Notes: a model not told the origin generated them from the sequence alone. A stretch of DNA of 18,045 nt from Actinomycetes bacterium (GCA_021815935.1 JAKAZH010000012.1:1-18045); one strand, 5' to 3'; counted from the first letter of the stretch, positions 1-10,791 are shown. A program made the numbers and translations.

Positions 1-2442
<2,442 letters not shown>

Positions 2443-2450
<8 letters not shown>

Positions 2451-3921
2451 ACCGACCGGTTTCATGGAGTTCCCGAGAGAGCTCCCGTCGCGCCGTCCTG
2501 TGCGCGAGCGGCTGATGGACTGGCGTGAGGTCTACGAGCCTTTCGGCGAGCACCGCTTGGAGGAGCAGGCGTCGCGGTGCATGGACTGCGGGATCCCGTT
2601 CTGCAACGACGGGTGCCCCCTCGCGAACCTGATTCCTGACTGGAACGACCTCGTCTTCAAGAGCCATTGGCACGAGGCGATCGAGAGGCTTCACGCCACC
2701 AACAACTTCCCGGAGTTCACCGGACGGCTCTGTCCCGCTCCTTGCGAGGCGGCCTGCGTGCTCGGAATCAACGCCCAGCCTGTGACGATCAAGCAGGTCG
2801 AAGTGTCGGTCATCGATCGTGCCTTCGAGGAAGGCTGGGTCACTCCGGTCCCGGCGTCGGTGCGTACCGGGCGGTCGGTGGCGGTAGTCGGCTCGGGTCC
2901 CGCCGGCTTGGCCGCCGCCCAGCAGCTGAGCCGAGCCGGCCACGACGTCACGGTCTTCGAGCGCGCCGACAAGCCCGGCGGCCTTCTTCGCTACGGCATA
3001 CCGGAATTCAAACTAGAAAAAAGGTTCCTCGACCGCAGGCTCGCCCAGATGGAAGCGGAAGGGACCCGGTTCATCTGCGAGGTGGAAGTCTCCGCGAGCC
3101 AAGCGCTGGGCAGGGTGACAGCTGCGTCTCTTATGGACGACTACGACGCAGTGGTGATCGCCTCGGGCGCCACCGTGGCTCGGGACTTGACGATCCCGGG
3201 CCGTTCCCTGCGGGGCATTCACCAGGCGATGGAGTACCTGCCGCACGCCAACAAGGCGGTGATCGAAGCCGATCCAGCCGCGGCGACTCCGATATCAGCG
3301 CACGGCAAGCGTGTCGTGATCATCGGAGGCGGCGACACCGGGGCTGACTGCCTGGGAACCGCTCACCGACAGGGGGCGCGCTCGGTGCACCAGCTCGAGA
3401 TCATGCCGAGGCCACCCGACGAGCGTGACGCTTCCACACCATGGCCGACCTGGCCGTTGATGTTCCGCACGTCCTCAGCTCACGAGGAAGGCGGCGAACG
3501 TCTCTTCGCCGTGTCGACCACCGAGTTCGCCGGCGACGACGACGGGGCGCTGCGGGCCCTTCGTGGCTGCGAGGTCGCCGTCAGGTCTGAAGCAGGCCGG
3601 ATGACATTCGAGGCGGTCGACGGCAGTGACTTCGAGCTGCCCTGCGAGCTGGTCCTGCTCGCCCTCGGGTTCTCCGGCGTCGAGCCCCACCTCGCAGAAG
3701 CGTTCGCCATCCCCCCGACGCCGCGAGGCAACCTTTCGCGGACCGGCGACTACGCCACCGGCCGGGACGGGGTATTCGTCTGCGGGGACGCCGGGAGAGG
3801 GCAGAGCCTCATAGTGTGGGCTATCGCCGAAGGACGCTCGGCCGCGATGCACGTCGACCGCTACCTAAGCGGGCACACCCAGCTTCCCTGCTCCCTCCCG
3901 TTGGCCTATCAGCCCGGATAG
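2443..3921 (+). CDS. gltD: Glutamate synthase [NADPH] small (beta) subunit
   Basis: Flavoprotein that takes electrons from NADPH through FAD and Fe-S clusters to the large subunit. At 492 aa it has normal family length. The N-terminal adrenodoxin-like Fe-S domain has two cysteine groups: Cys46, 49, 54 and 58 ([14 protein letters not shown]), and Cys97, 101 and 105 ([10 protein letters not shown]). The FAD Rossmann motif GSGPAG is at 150-155 and the NADPH motif GGGDTG at 295-300. The C-terminal FAD-contact motif GDAGRGQSL precedes an AIAEGR helix. The GTG start at 2443 gives the family-typical opening [10 protein letters not shown] and overlaps the gltB stop by 8 bp, so the two subunits are coupled. 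The reducing cofactor (NADPH rather than NADH) is assumed from the family. Confidence 0.97.
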
Positions 3922-3930
3922 CCTTAGAGG

Positions 3931-4368
3931 GTGGACAACCATCCGGCCGAGCCCGAGGAGACGCCCGATCGCTCGCCAGAGCTTCCGCGCGAGCCCGACG
4001 ATGTGCTGGAAGGCCTTGACCCTGACTCCGCTCCAGCCGAGCACCGCGAGCCGTCGAGCGCCCTTCCTCCCAAGCTCGAGGCGTGGCGCAGGCGAAGCGC
4101 CACCGGCGCGATACTCACCGGTCTCGCTTTGGGGTTCCAGCAGGCGCTTGAGGCTCCGCGTGAGCAGCCGACGATAACGATCGAGACGTCTGGAACCCCG
4201 CCCAGGGACCTTCCCGTCGACGCCGACGTCGGGGTTCTCGGGCCTCGCCACAGCGTCGTGAGCATCCGCCCGTGGCTTCTCGATTCAGTCGACAAGACCG
4301 GCCACGCCGAAGAACCCGACGAAGCCGGCTCGCCGCCTGCCGGCGTTGACAGTGACGACAAGCAATGA
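3931..4368 (+). CDS. Hypothetical acidic soluble protein downstream of gltD
   Basis: Not recognised. It encodes 145 aa, rich in Pro, Glu and Asp. Residues 1-48 look disordered and acidic. A short basic/hydrophobic middle (KLEAWRRRSATGAILTGLALGFQQAL, about 49-74) is followed by a beta-like stretch (TITIETSG) and an acidic tail. The hydrophobic part is too short and too Gly/Ala-rich to call a membrane helix with confidence. The GTG start is 9 nt after the gltD stop. An AGAGG sequence directly abuts the GTG, which is too close for a normal ribosome binding site, so re-initiation after gltD or a slightly later GTG start (near nt 4000) is possible. Its stop overlaps the next start (ATGA), which supports it being a real gene in the same transcript. 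Role unknown. Confidence 0.72.
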   Translation: MDNHPAEPEETPDRSPELPREPDDVLEGLDPDSAPAEHREPSSALPPKLEAWRRRSATGAILTGLALGFQQALEAPREQPTITIETSGTPPRDLPVDADVGVLGPRHSVVSIRPWLLDSVDKTGHAEEPDEAGSPPAGVDSDDKQ

Positions 4369-4988
4369 GCCTTCTTCGCCGCTCCTCGAACTCCCAGCCG
4401 CAGGCCGGCACCGCCGCCGAGGACAGCCAGACCCCCGCGCCACGCGCCCCGCGAGGCAGGAGGGCAGCAGCTCCGCTCCCAGATGACGGGCTCAAGGCGT
4501 CCGCCATGCGGGGAAGCGAGCCGCTCTACGGCTACGTCGTCGCTTTGGAGCTGGTGGTCGTCGGCGTCCTCAACTTGACGGTCACGTCCGGTGCCGGTGC
4601 GCCGACTCATCCCTCGACGGCGTTGGGTGCGGTCGGCGTCGCTGCTGCAATCTCACTTTTCGGGTTCCTGCAGACGAGGAACAGGGTGATTGTCGCGTTC
4701 GCTGTGATCGTGGCCGCCTTTTTCGTCAACCTACCCAAAGTCCCTAATTCGCTGGCGATAGCGCACGTATTCGCCTTGGCGTTCCCCTTTGCGTACTCGC
4801 TCGTCCTTACCCAGCGTCACCGCAAGCGGATGAAAGGAGAACTCCAGGCTGCAAGGACACGCCGGCCGGCTACCCCACCGGCGCGCCGGTCCCGACGGAA
4901 CGCCAAGACCGATACCGCCCAGCCGTCCGGTCCTAGGCCTTCGGCGCGCTACACGCCTCCGAAGACCAAGCGCGCCGCGCGCCGTTAG
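4365..4988 (+). CDS. Hypothetical membrane protein with about four TM helices and a basic tail
   Basis: Not recognised. It encodes 207 aa. A Ser/Pro/Arg-rich cytoplasmic-type N-terminus (1-52) is followed by four predicted membrane spans at about 55-75, 85-103, 106-122 and 131-149. The long C-terminal tail (150-207) is very rich in Arg, Lys and Pro (RHRKRMKGEL, ending KTKRAARR) and would be positively charged in the cytoplasm, perhaps binding lipid headgroups or nucleic acid. The ATG start overlaps the stop of the preceding gene by 4 bp (ATGA), so the pair is translationally coupled. A later Met at residue 48 would still keep all four helices. It is the last gene of the gltBD-led run and faces the tetR gene tail to tail. 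Function cannot be assigned. Confidence 0.78.
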   Translation: MSLLRRSSNSQPQAGTAAEDSQTPAPRAPRGRRAAAPLPDDGLKASAMRGSEPLYGYVVALELVVVGVLNLTVTSGAGAPTHPSTALGAVGVAAAISLFGFLQTRNRVIVAFAVIVAAFFVNLPKVPNSLAIAHVFALAFPFAYSLVLTQRHRKRMKGELQAARTRRPATPPARRSRRNAKTDTAQPSGPRPSARYTPPKTKRAARR

Positions 4989-5048
4989 CCGCGGCTTGGC
5001 AGAAGCGCTCCACGAACGATCTCAGTACCGCGGGATCGAATCCTGGTG

Positions 5049-5672
5049 CTACGGCGCGGCCGGTGTCAGCGCCGCGTACAGGAATGACAGGGCGGCTTGG
5101 CGCTGACGCACGAGGGAGCGGGCGGTCGAGTCGAGCCCTAGTGTCCGAAGGACCTCTACTTCGGTGACCATACCGACCACCGTCGAATACGCAGCGAGAA
5201 GCAGAAGCCTCGCGTCCTGGCGACGCAGCTCACCTCGGGCCATCGCTGCGTCGAGATAAGCCGTCGCCTTGTCGATCAGGGGGCTCAAGTGCCCGCTGAA
5301 GCGTGTGGCGGCCGGCGGCCCGAGCCGGGCGACCTCACGGAGAAGACCCAGCACCTCCGGCCGGCTCCCTGCGAGCGAGAACACGGTCCGCACGACCACA
5401 CGCACCCGCTCCCAGGCTGCACCCTGCAGGTCCGCTTCGATGAGCGCCCGGTAGACGTCGGCGGCGGCGTCGTCGACGACACCCTCGAGGAGCGTCTCTT
5501 TGGACGGGAAGTAGTACAGGATCGACTGTTTGGTAATCCCGAGCTCGCCAGCGATGGAGTCGAGCGACGTCACTTCGTAGCCTCTGCGCGCGAAACCGGC
5601 GAGCGCTGCGTCGAGCACGCGGCCGCGCGTAGCGCTTCGCAGGGCGTCTGGTTTCCGTCCTTGAGTAGCCAC
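5049..5672 (-). CDS. TetR/AcrR-family transcriptional regulator
   Basis: Probable repressor of the divergent lipid operon that begins 23 bp away. It encodes 207 aa, normal length for the family. The N-terminal DNA-binding domain spans about residues 14-62: RGRVLDAALAGFARRGYE for helix 1, SLDSIAGELGITKQSILYYFPSKETLL for the helix-turn-helix, with the recognition helix near 46-55. The C-terminal part is an all-helical ligand-binding domain of about 130 residues (TetR_C type). The start is GTG at 5672, and no alternative lies upstream without entering the palindrome. There is no visible ribosome binding site, so the message may be leaderless. By analogy with FadR/FasR-type TetR proteins the ligand could be an acyl-CoA or fatty alcohol/aldehyde, but that is inferred only from the neighbouring genes. 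Confidence 0.93.
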   Translation of the reverse strand: MATQGRKPDALRSATRGRVLDAALAGFARRGYEVTSLDSIAGELGITKQSILYYFPSKETLLEGVVDDAAADVYRALIEADLQGAAWERVRVVVRTVFSLAGSRPEVLGLLREVARLGPPAATRFSGHLSPLIDKATAYLDAAMARGELRRQDARLLLLAAYSTVVGMVTEVEVLRTLGLDSTARSLVRQRQAALSFLYAALTPAAP

Positions 5673-5686
5673 CTACCATATGGTAG
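5673..5686. promoter_or_regulatory. Perfect 14-bp palindrome, probable TetR operator
   Basis: CTACCATATGGTAG is a perfect inverted repeat that fills more than half of the 23-bp gap between the divergent start codons (GTG at 5672 minus, GTG at 5696 plus). TetR proteins commonly bind such palindromes and autoregulate. Each half contains TACCAT, which fits the actinobacterial -10 pattern TAnnnT on both strands: plus 5674-5679, minus 5685-5680. If these are the -10 boxes, transcription would start about 10 nt before the plus-strand GTG and at or next to the minus-strand GTG, and bound repressor would block both promoters. The operator role is inferred; the palindrome itself is certain. Confidence 0.75.
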
Positions 5687-5695
5687 ACAATTGCG

Positions 5696-8035
5696 GTGAT
5701 TCGCGAGTCGCTTTCGGGAAAAAGGGTCGCCATCACCGGAGCCACCGGTTTCCTCGGCACCGCCCTCACTGAGAGGCTCCTTCGCTGCGTGCCCGGCAGC
5801 GAAGTTGCGCTGCTCATCCGCCCCGGACGTCGAGGCGCCGCCGACCGCGTCAGGCGGGAGGTACTGCGAAACAACTGCTTCGATCGTCTTAGAGCGCAGG
5901 CGGGCGACGGGTTCGAGGAACTGGTAGCCCGGCGTCTGCACGTCATGAGCGGCGACGTCGGCGTCGACGGTCTCGGCCTTGACGCCCAGGGCAAAGATCT
6001 CCTCGCCTCGTGTCAGATTGTCATCCACTCTGCCGCCACCGTCAGTTTCGACTCCGCACTCGACAGCGCGGTCGAGATCAACCTGTTGGGGCCTAGCCGG
6101 GTAGCAGAGACGCTCAACGAACTACGTTCACAGGCCGCCACGGGCAGTGCCCCGCCGCACCTCATCTCCATCTCCACCGCCTACGTAGCAGGATCGCGAA
6201 GAGGCAGCGCCCCCGAAGCCGCCCTCTCCGACACTCCATGGTCAAGCGACGTCGCATGGAGGCCCGAGGTCGCCGCCGCGCGCCGGGCCCGGGCGGACCA
6301 GGACGCCAAAAGCCGCGAGTCCAAGATGCTCGCCGGCTTCGCCCGCCAGGCGAGGCGCGAGCTGGGCGCCGCCGGCACACCTTTGCTTTCCGCCCGTGCG
6401 GAGAAGCTCCGAGACGAGTGGGTCCACGACCAGATGGTCGCGCTCGGCAAAGCCAGAGCGCGCGGTCTCGGATGGCCCGACGCATATGCGTACACGAAAG
6501 CGCTCGGCGAGCGGGCCCTGCTCGAATCCCGTGGTGACCTGCCGCTGAGCATCGTCCGACCGTCGATTATCGAGGCCGCACTCGCCGAGCCAGTGCCCGG
6601 GTGGATCAGAGGCTTCCGCATGGCGGACCCTGTCATCATCTCGTACGCGAAAGGCCTCCTTCGCGAGTTCCCCGGCGTGCCCGAAGGGATCATCGACGTG
6701 ATACCGGTCGACATGGTCGTAGCGTCGATTCTTGCTGTCGCAGCCAGGGGACCCCTCGACGAGCCGGACGTCTTCCACTGCGCTTCGGGAGGACGTAACC
6801 CTCTGCGCTACCGGCGCCTCGTCGACTTGGTGCGTGAATGGTTCCAGGAGAACCCGGTCGCCGACGCCTCGGACCAGCCGATCACGGTCCCGGAATGGTC
6901 GTTTCCGGGACGCCAGCGCGTCGCGCGCCAGCTCGAGCGTGCCGGTAAGTCGATAGGCGTAGCTGAGCGTGTGCTTCAATCCCTGCCGGTCCGCGGCAGC
7001 CGGGCGGAGCTGAGCGCCCGACTCGAGGAACGCCACGTCGAGGTCGACCGGGCGCTCTCTTACGTCGAGCTGTACGGCGCCTACACAGAGACGGAGGCGA
7101 TCTTCTCCGTCGATAGGCTCATCGAACTTTTCGACGCCCTGCCCGAGGCGGACCGCCTCGAGTTCGGCTTCGATCCGGACGTCCTCGATTGGCGTCAGTA
7201 CTGCCAGGAAGTGTACCTGCCTTCGGTGGTTTCGCACGCACGTGTACGCCTCGTCGGGTCGGTGTCGCGATCGAACGCTCCCGGGGGCCTGTCGAGGTCC
7301 GAGCGTGGCCGGCGAGCGGTCCTCTCCCCGGATCGCCAGCTTGCGGTCTTCGACTTGGAGAACACGCTCATAGCGTCGAACGTTGTCGACTCCTACTCGT
7401 GGCTTGCGACACGCCACGAGAGCGGATGGGACCGTACCCGTTTCGTGGCTAGAACTCTGCGCGAAGCTCCCCGTCTCCTCGCCGCCGACCGCGCCGACCG
7501 CAGCGACTTCCTGCGCTACTTCTACCGTCGCTACGAGGGCGCACCCGTGGAGCAGCTGCGCGCTGACGCATGGGAAATGTTCAGCGACCTGGTAATCACG
7601 AAGTCGTTCCCTGCGGGGATGCGCCGGGTTCGTGAGCACCGCAGCGCCGGCCACAAGACGCTCCTGATCACGGGAGCGCTTGATGTCGTGGTGGAACCTC
7701 TCCGGCCGCTCTTCGACGAGATCGTGTGCGCAAGGCTGTCCCGGCGCGGGGCGGTCCTGACCGGCGAGTTGGAGGAGGCGCCGCCGACTGGCGAGGCCAG
7801 GGCACTGATCATGGCCGACTACGCGCAGGCGAACGGGATCGATCTCGCGGAGTCGGTGGCCTACGCCGACTCCGCCAGCGATCTTCCGATGCTCGAAGCA
7901 GCCGGTCACCCCGTCGCTGTCAACCCCGAGACGAAGCTCGCCGCTATCGCCCGACGACGCGGGTGGCACGTCGAGCAGTGGCCGAAAGCACCGGGCGCCC
8001 CTCGGCCGCTCCTGCCGATCGGCCCGCGCCGGTGA
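5696..8035 (+). CDS. Fatty acyl-CoA reductase (extended SDR) fused to a HAD-IB phosphatase domain
   Basis: Two-domain protein of 779 aa. Residues about 8-370 are an extended SDR of the fatty acyl-CoA reductase/male-sterility type: NAD(P) motif GATGFLG at 15-21, HSAATVSFD, catalytic Ser160, and Tyr264-x3-Lys268 within GWPDAYAYTKALGE. The block IVRPSIIEA...EPVPGWIRGF...YAKGLLREFPG...IPVDMVV is the FAR signature. The ~100-residue Ser-to-Tyr spacing is also FAR-like. Residues about 380-520 resemble the helical FAR C-terminal domain. Residues about 546-770 are a SerB-like HAD domain: FDLENT (Asp553 nucleophile), LLITGALD, and YADSASDLPML. The second motif-I acid is Glu555 instead of Asp, which may weaken phosphatase turnover. 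Expected to reduce a long-chain acyl-CoA to aldehyde or alcohol; the HAD substrate is unknown. The GTG start is set by the gap to tetR. The stop overlaps the next start (GTGA). Confidence 0.9.
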   Translation: MIRESLSGKRVAITGATGFLGTALTERLLRCVPGSEVALLIRPGRRGAADRVRREVLRNNCFDRLRAQAGDGFEELVARRLHVMSGDVGVDGLGLDAQGKDLLASCQIVIHSAATVSFDSALDSAVEINLLGPSRVAETLNELRSQAATGSAPPHLISISTAYVAGSRRGSAPEAALSDTPWSSDVAWRPEVAAARRARADQDAKSRESKMLAGFARQARRELGAAGTPLLSARAEKLRDEWVHDQMVALGKARARGLGWPDAYAYTKALGERALLESRGDLPLSIVRPSIIEAALAEPVPGWIRGFRMADPVIISYAKGLLREFPGVPEGIIDVIPVDMVVASILAVAARGPLDEPDVFHCASGGRNPLRYRRLVDLVREWFQENPVADASDQPITVPEWSFPGRQRVARQLERAGKSIGVAERVLQSLPVRGSRAELSARLEERHVEVDRALSYVELYGAYTETEAIFSVDRLIELFDALPEADRLEFGFDPDVLDWRQYCQEVYLPSVVSHARVRLVGSVSRSNAPGGLSRSERGRRAVLSPDRQLAVFDLENTLIASNVVDSYSWLATRHESGWDRTRFVARTLREAPRLLAADRADRSDFLRYFYRRYEGAPVEQLRADAWEMFSDLVITKSFPAGMRRVREHRSAGHKTLLITGALDVVVEPLRPLFDEIVCARLSRRGAVLTGELEEAPPTGEARALIMADYAQANGIDLAESVAYADSASDLPMLEAAGHPVAVNPETKLAAIARRRGWHVEQWPKAPGAPRPLLPIGPRR

Positions 8036-9186
8036 GAGCTCTGCAGGTGGAGCGCTCACTTCCCCGCTTCGCCGCGGCCCGGGTCGCTGGGCGCCCGCTT
8101 GCCCTCCGACTTGGCGAAGCGGACCTGCCCGAGGCACCCGGGCCGGACTGGGTCACGTTACGACCCAAGCTGTCCGGCATCTGCGGGAGCGACCTTGCGA
8201 CCGTTTTCGGCCGGTCGTCGAGGTGGTTCGAGCCGATCGTCAGCTTCCCGTTCGTGCCAGGCCACGAAGTGGTCGCCGAGACCGACACCGGCGACCGTGT
8301 AGTCGTCGAACCGGTGCTTCACTGCAAGATCCGTGGCATCACGCCGCCCTGCGCTGCGTGTAGGGCGGGGCTGACGAACCGCTGCGAGAACCTGAGCGCC
8401 GGTCACCTCTCCCCCGGCCTGCAAACCGGCTTCTGCTCGAGCACCGGCGGCGGATGGTCCGGCGCGTTCCTCGCGCATCGCGACCAGCTGCACCCGGTGC
8501 CGGCGGGATGGAGCGACGAGGCGGCCGTGCTGGTAGAGCCGGTAGCGTGCTCGGTCCACGCTGCCCTCGCCCCAACCTCTGAGGCGGACCGCTGTTCGGT
8601 CGTGATCGGCGCCGGCACGATAGGCCTCGCGACGCTCGCCGCTTTGCGGTCCCTTCGAAGCGAGATCACGACGCTGATCGCGGTAGCTAAGCACCCCGAG
8701 CAGCGCCGCCTCGCGGTCCATCTCGGGGCGGACTACGTAGCCGAACCGTCCGAGCTTCGCCGCGCGGTCCGCCGGGCCACCGGCTCGTGGATACTTGACA
8801 ACGGGCAGCTCACCGGCGGCGCCGACATGGTATTCGACTGCGTCGGATCCTCCGAATCATTGGCGGACGCGATAGCGGTCGCCGCTCCGGGGGCGACGAT
8901 CGTCCTCGCTGGGATGCCAGGTCACGTCGGGTTGGACCTGACTGCCCTGTGGCAGCGCGAGCTCCGCCTCGTCGGCGCCTACGCCTACGGTCCTGAGGCT
9001 CGTGCCGGCGGACGCCACAGCTTCGACGTGGCGATGGAACTTATCGCGAGCCGCGACCTCGCCCGGCTGGTGAGCGCCCGATACCCCCTCGACCGCCATT
9101 GCGAAGCCCTCGAGCACGCCTCACAGGCAGGCAGGCGCGGGGCGACCAAAGTGGTCTTCGATCTTGGCCTAGAGAAGAGAAGGTAG
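8032..9186 (+). CDS. Zinc-dependent alcohol dehydrogenase (MDR family)
   Basis: Medium-chain dehydrogenase of 384 aa, probably interconverting an alcohol and an aldehyde or ketone with NAD(P). The GTG start at 8032 overlaps the upstream stop (GTGA). The frame is open further upstream but only antisense-like residues lie there. Catalytic-zinc residues are Cys51 (GICGSD), His78-Glu79 (PGHEVV) and Glu169 (LVEPVACSVHA). Structural-zinc cysteines are Cys98, 107, 110 and 118; the first is 9 residues before the second, where classical members have 3, because of an inserted IRGITPP segment. The Rossmann motif GAGTIG is at 193-198. The C-terminal half follows the family pattern (FDCVGSSESL, ATIVLAGMPG). 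Its place between the acyl-CoA reductase and the LarA homologue suggests a fatty aldehyde/alcohol or hydroxy-acid substrate, which is inference. Confidence 0.93.
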   Translation: MRALQVERSLPRFAAARVAGRPLALRLGEADLPEAPGPDWVTLRPKLSGICGSDLATVFGRSSRWFEPIVSFPFVPGHEVVAETDTGDRVVVEPVLHCKIRGITPPCAACRAGLTNRCENLSAGHLSPGLQTGFCSSTGGGWSGAFLAHRDQLHPVPAGWSDEAAVLVEPVACSVHAALAPTSEADRCSVVIGAGTIGLATLAALRSLRSEITTLIAVAKHPEQRRLAVHLGADYVAEPSELRRAVRRATGSWILDNGQLTGGADMVFDCVGSSESLADAIAVAAPGATIVLAGMPGHVGLDLTALWQRELRLVGAYAYGPEARAGGRHSFDVAMELIASRDLARLVSARYPLDRHCEALEHASQAGRRGATKVVFDLGLEKRR

Positions 9187-9201
9187 GTAAACGAACCCGC
9201 T

Positions 9202-10791
9202 ATGACCCGACCCGGTTTCGTTCTAGAGGTGGACCGCTCGACGCCGCCGATACTTACCTGGCACGGCGAGGGTTACCGCCTCGAACGCCTACCGCCAGGC
9301 AGGTCCCGGGTGATCTACCCCCCCGAGGCGACCGAATCGCTGAGCGATCCCGACAGGGCGATACGCGAAGCGCTCCTGAATCCTCTCGGCGACAGCAAGC
9401 CGCTACCGGAGCTTCTGTCTGCCGGCATGCGCCTTACCATCGCATTCGACGACATCTCCCTTCCTCTCCCGCCGATGCGACGGCCGGACAACCGCCAGCG
9501 GGTCATCGAAGCGGTACTCGACCTGGCGGCCGGCGCAGGCGTAGACGACGTCGTTTTGATCTGCGCCTTGGCGCTGCACCGCCGGATGACAGAATCCGAG
9601 TTACGACACGCTATCGGCGACAGGGTGTACGACTCGTTCGCTCCGAGCGGCAGGCTCCTCCAGCACGACGCCGAGGACCCGGACGGGCTGGTCCATATCG
9701 GTCTCACCGACGCGGGTGAGGACGTGGAGATCAACAAGCGTGCAGCCGAATCGGACCTGATCGTCTACGTCAACATAAACCTGGTTGCAATGGACGGCGG
9801 GCACAAAAGTGTCGCCACAGGCCTGGCGAGCTACCGAAGCCTGCGCCACCATCACAACGTCAAGACGATGCGCCACAGCCGATCGTTCATGGACCCGGAG
9901 CACTCGGAGCTGCACAGCTCCAACTGGCGGATGGGTCGGCTCCTCGCCGCAAGCGGTGTCAATATTTTTCAGATCGAGACGACGCTCAACAACGACGCCT
10001 TTCCTGCGTCGGCGGCGTTCCTGCAGAAGCGTGAATGGGAATGGTCGCTGCGTGACAGGGCTGGCTTCGTTGCATCCTCGAAAGCGCTGTCGGTGATGCC
10101 GCCGCGCAGCGCACGTTCGATGTTCCAGTCGATCAAAGCCCCGCACGCTATGACCTCGGTGCACGCCGGCGAGGTAGAGGCTGTGCACGAAGCGACCACC
10201 CGGGTCGTGCACCGCCAGCAACTCGTTGACGTGCAAGGCCAGACTGACATCGCCATCTTCGGACTTCCCCACATATGTCCTTACAACGTCAACTCGATCA
10301 TGAACCCGATACTCGTGATGTGCATGGGCCTCGGGTATCTCTTCAACCTCTATCGCGGCATGCCGATCGTCCGCAAGGGTGGCGTGGCGATACTGTCGCA
10401 TCCCACCCCGTGGGCGTTTCACCCGGTGCATCACCCCTCTTACATCGACTTCTTCGAGGAGGTCCTCTCCGAGACGACAGACCCGGCGGTGATAGAAGCG
10501 AAATACGAGGAGCGCTTCGCGACCGACGACTGGTACCGCCATCTGTACCGGACGAGTCACGCATACCACGGCGTCCATCCTTTCTACATGTGGTACTGGG
10601 GGGCGCACGCACTCGAGCACCTTGGCAGGGTCGTCGTCGTCGGCGGTGACGCAAAGGCGGTACGCAGGCTCGGCTTCTCCCCTGCTACCACGCTCGCCGA
10701 CGCGTTCGAGATAGCTTCCGACGTGGTGGGACGCGACGCTACCATCAGCCATTTTCACTGCCCGCCCATCATGATCGCGGACGTGCATTGA
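9202..10791 (+). CDS. LarA-family protein (nickel-pincer lactate racemase homologue, DUF2088)
   Basis: Homologue of lactate racemase LarA, whose family uses a covalently attached nickel-pincer nucleotide to racemise or epimerise 2-hydroxy acids by hydride transfer. At 529 aa it is about 100 longer than LarA. Seen here: FDDISLPLP near residue 85 (where LarA-like proteins often have DxTRPxP), ALHRRMTESE with His126 matching catalytic His108, GGHKSVATG with Lys202 matching the cofactor-binding Lys184, and His218 exactly 16 residues later, matching nickel ligand His200. The position 10 before the lysine, His174 in LarA, is Ile192/Asn193 here. The C-terminal region is rich in His, Trp and Tyr and ends with a LarA-like RVVVVGGDAKAVRRLGF segment. 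ATG start, 15 nt after the dehydrogenase stop. Nickel-cofactor genes larB, larC and larE are absent from this window. Confidence 0.82.
   Translation: MTRPGFVLEVDRSTPPILTWHGEGYRLERLPPGRSRVIYPPEATESLSDPDRAIREALLNPLGDSKPLPELLSAGMRLTIAFDDISLPLPPMRRPDNRQRVIEAVLDLAAGAGVDDVVLICALALHRRMTESELRHAIGDRVYDSFAPSGRLLQHDAEDPDGLVHIGLTDAGEDVEINKRAAESDLIVYVNINLVAMDGGHKSVATGLASYRSLRHHHNVKTMRHSRSFMDPEHSELHSSNWRMGRLLAASGVNIFQIETTLNNDAFPASAAFLQKREWEWSLRDRAGFVASSKALSVMPPRSARSMFQSIKAPHAMTSVHAGEVEAVHEATTRVVHRQQLVDVQGQTDIAIFGLPHICPYNVNSIMNPILVMCMGLGYLFNLYRGMPIVRKGGVAILSHPTPWAFHPVHHPSYIDFFEEVLSETTDPAVIEAKYEERFATDDWYRHLYRTSHAYHGVHPFYMWYWGAHALEHLGRVVVVGGDAKAVRRLGFSPATTLADAFEIASDVVGRDATISHFHCPPIMIADVH

Noticed and set aside
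4987..4996. AGCCGCGGCT palindrome at the end of the membrane-protein gene as a terminator
   Set aside because: It has no loop and no T-run; a 10-bp GC palindrome is likely by chance at this base composition.
5026..5048. GGATCGAATCC, which resembles a tRNA T-loop, between the convergent hypothetical and tetR genes
   Set aside because: There is no 5-bp T-stem, acceptor stem or anticodon arm around it, so it is probably chance and neither a tRNA nor an attachment-site remnant.
7726..8031. Upstream extension of the zinc dehydrogenase frame
   Set aside because: It would overlap the HAD domain by about 300 bp and reads as Arg-rich nonsense. The GTG at 8032 in a GTGA overlap gives a normal-length enzyme.
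6242..8137. Long open frame on the minus strand opposite the reductase-HAD gene
   Set aside because: It is antisense to a gene with clear FAR and HAD motifs. The translation is low-complexity, Arg-rich and has no recognisable domain, as expected from high-GC codon bias.
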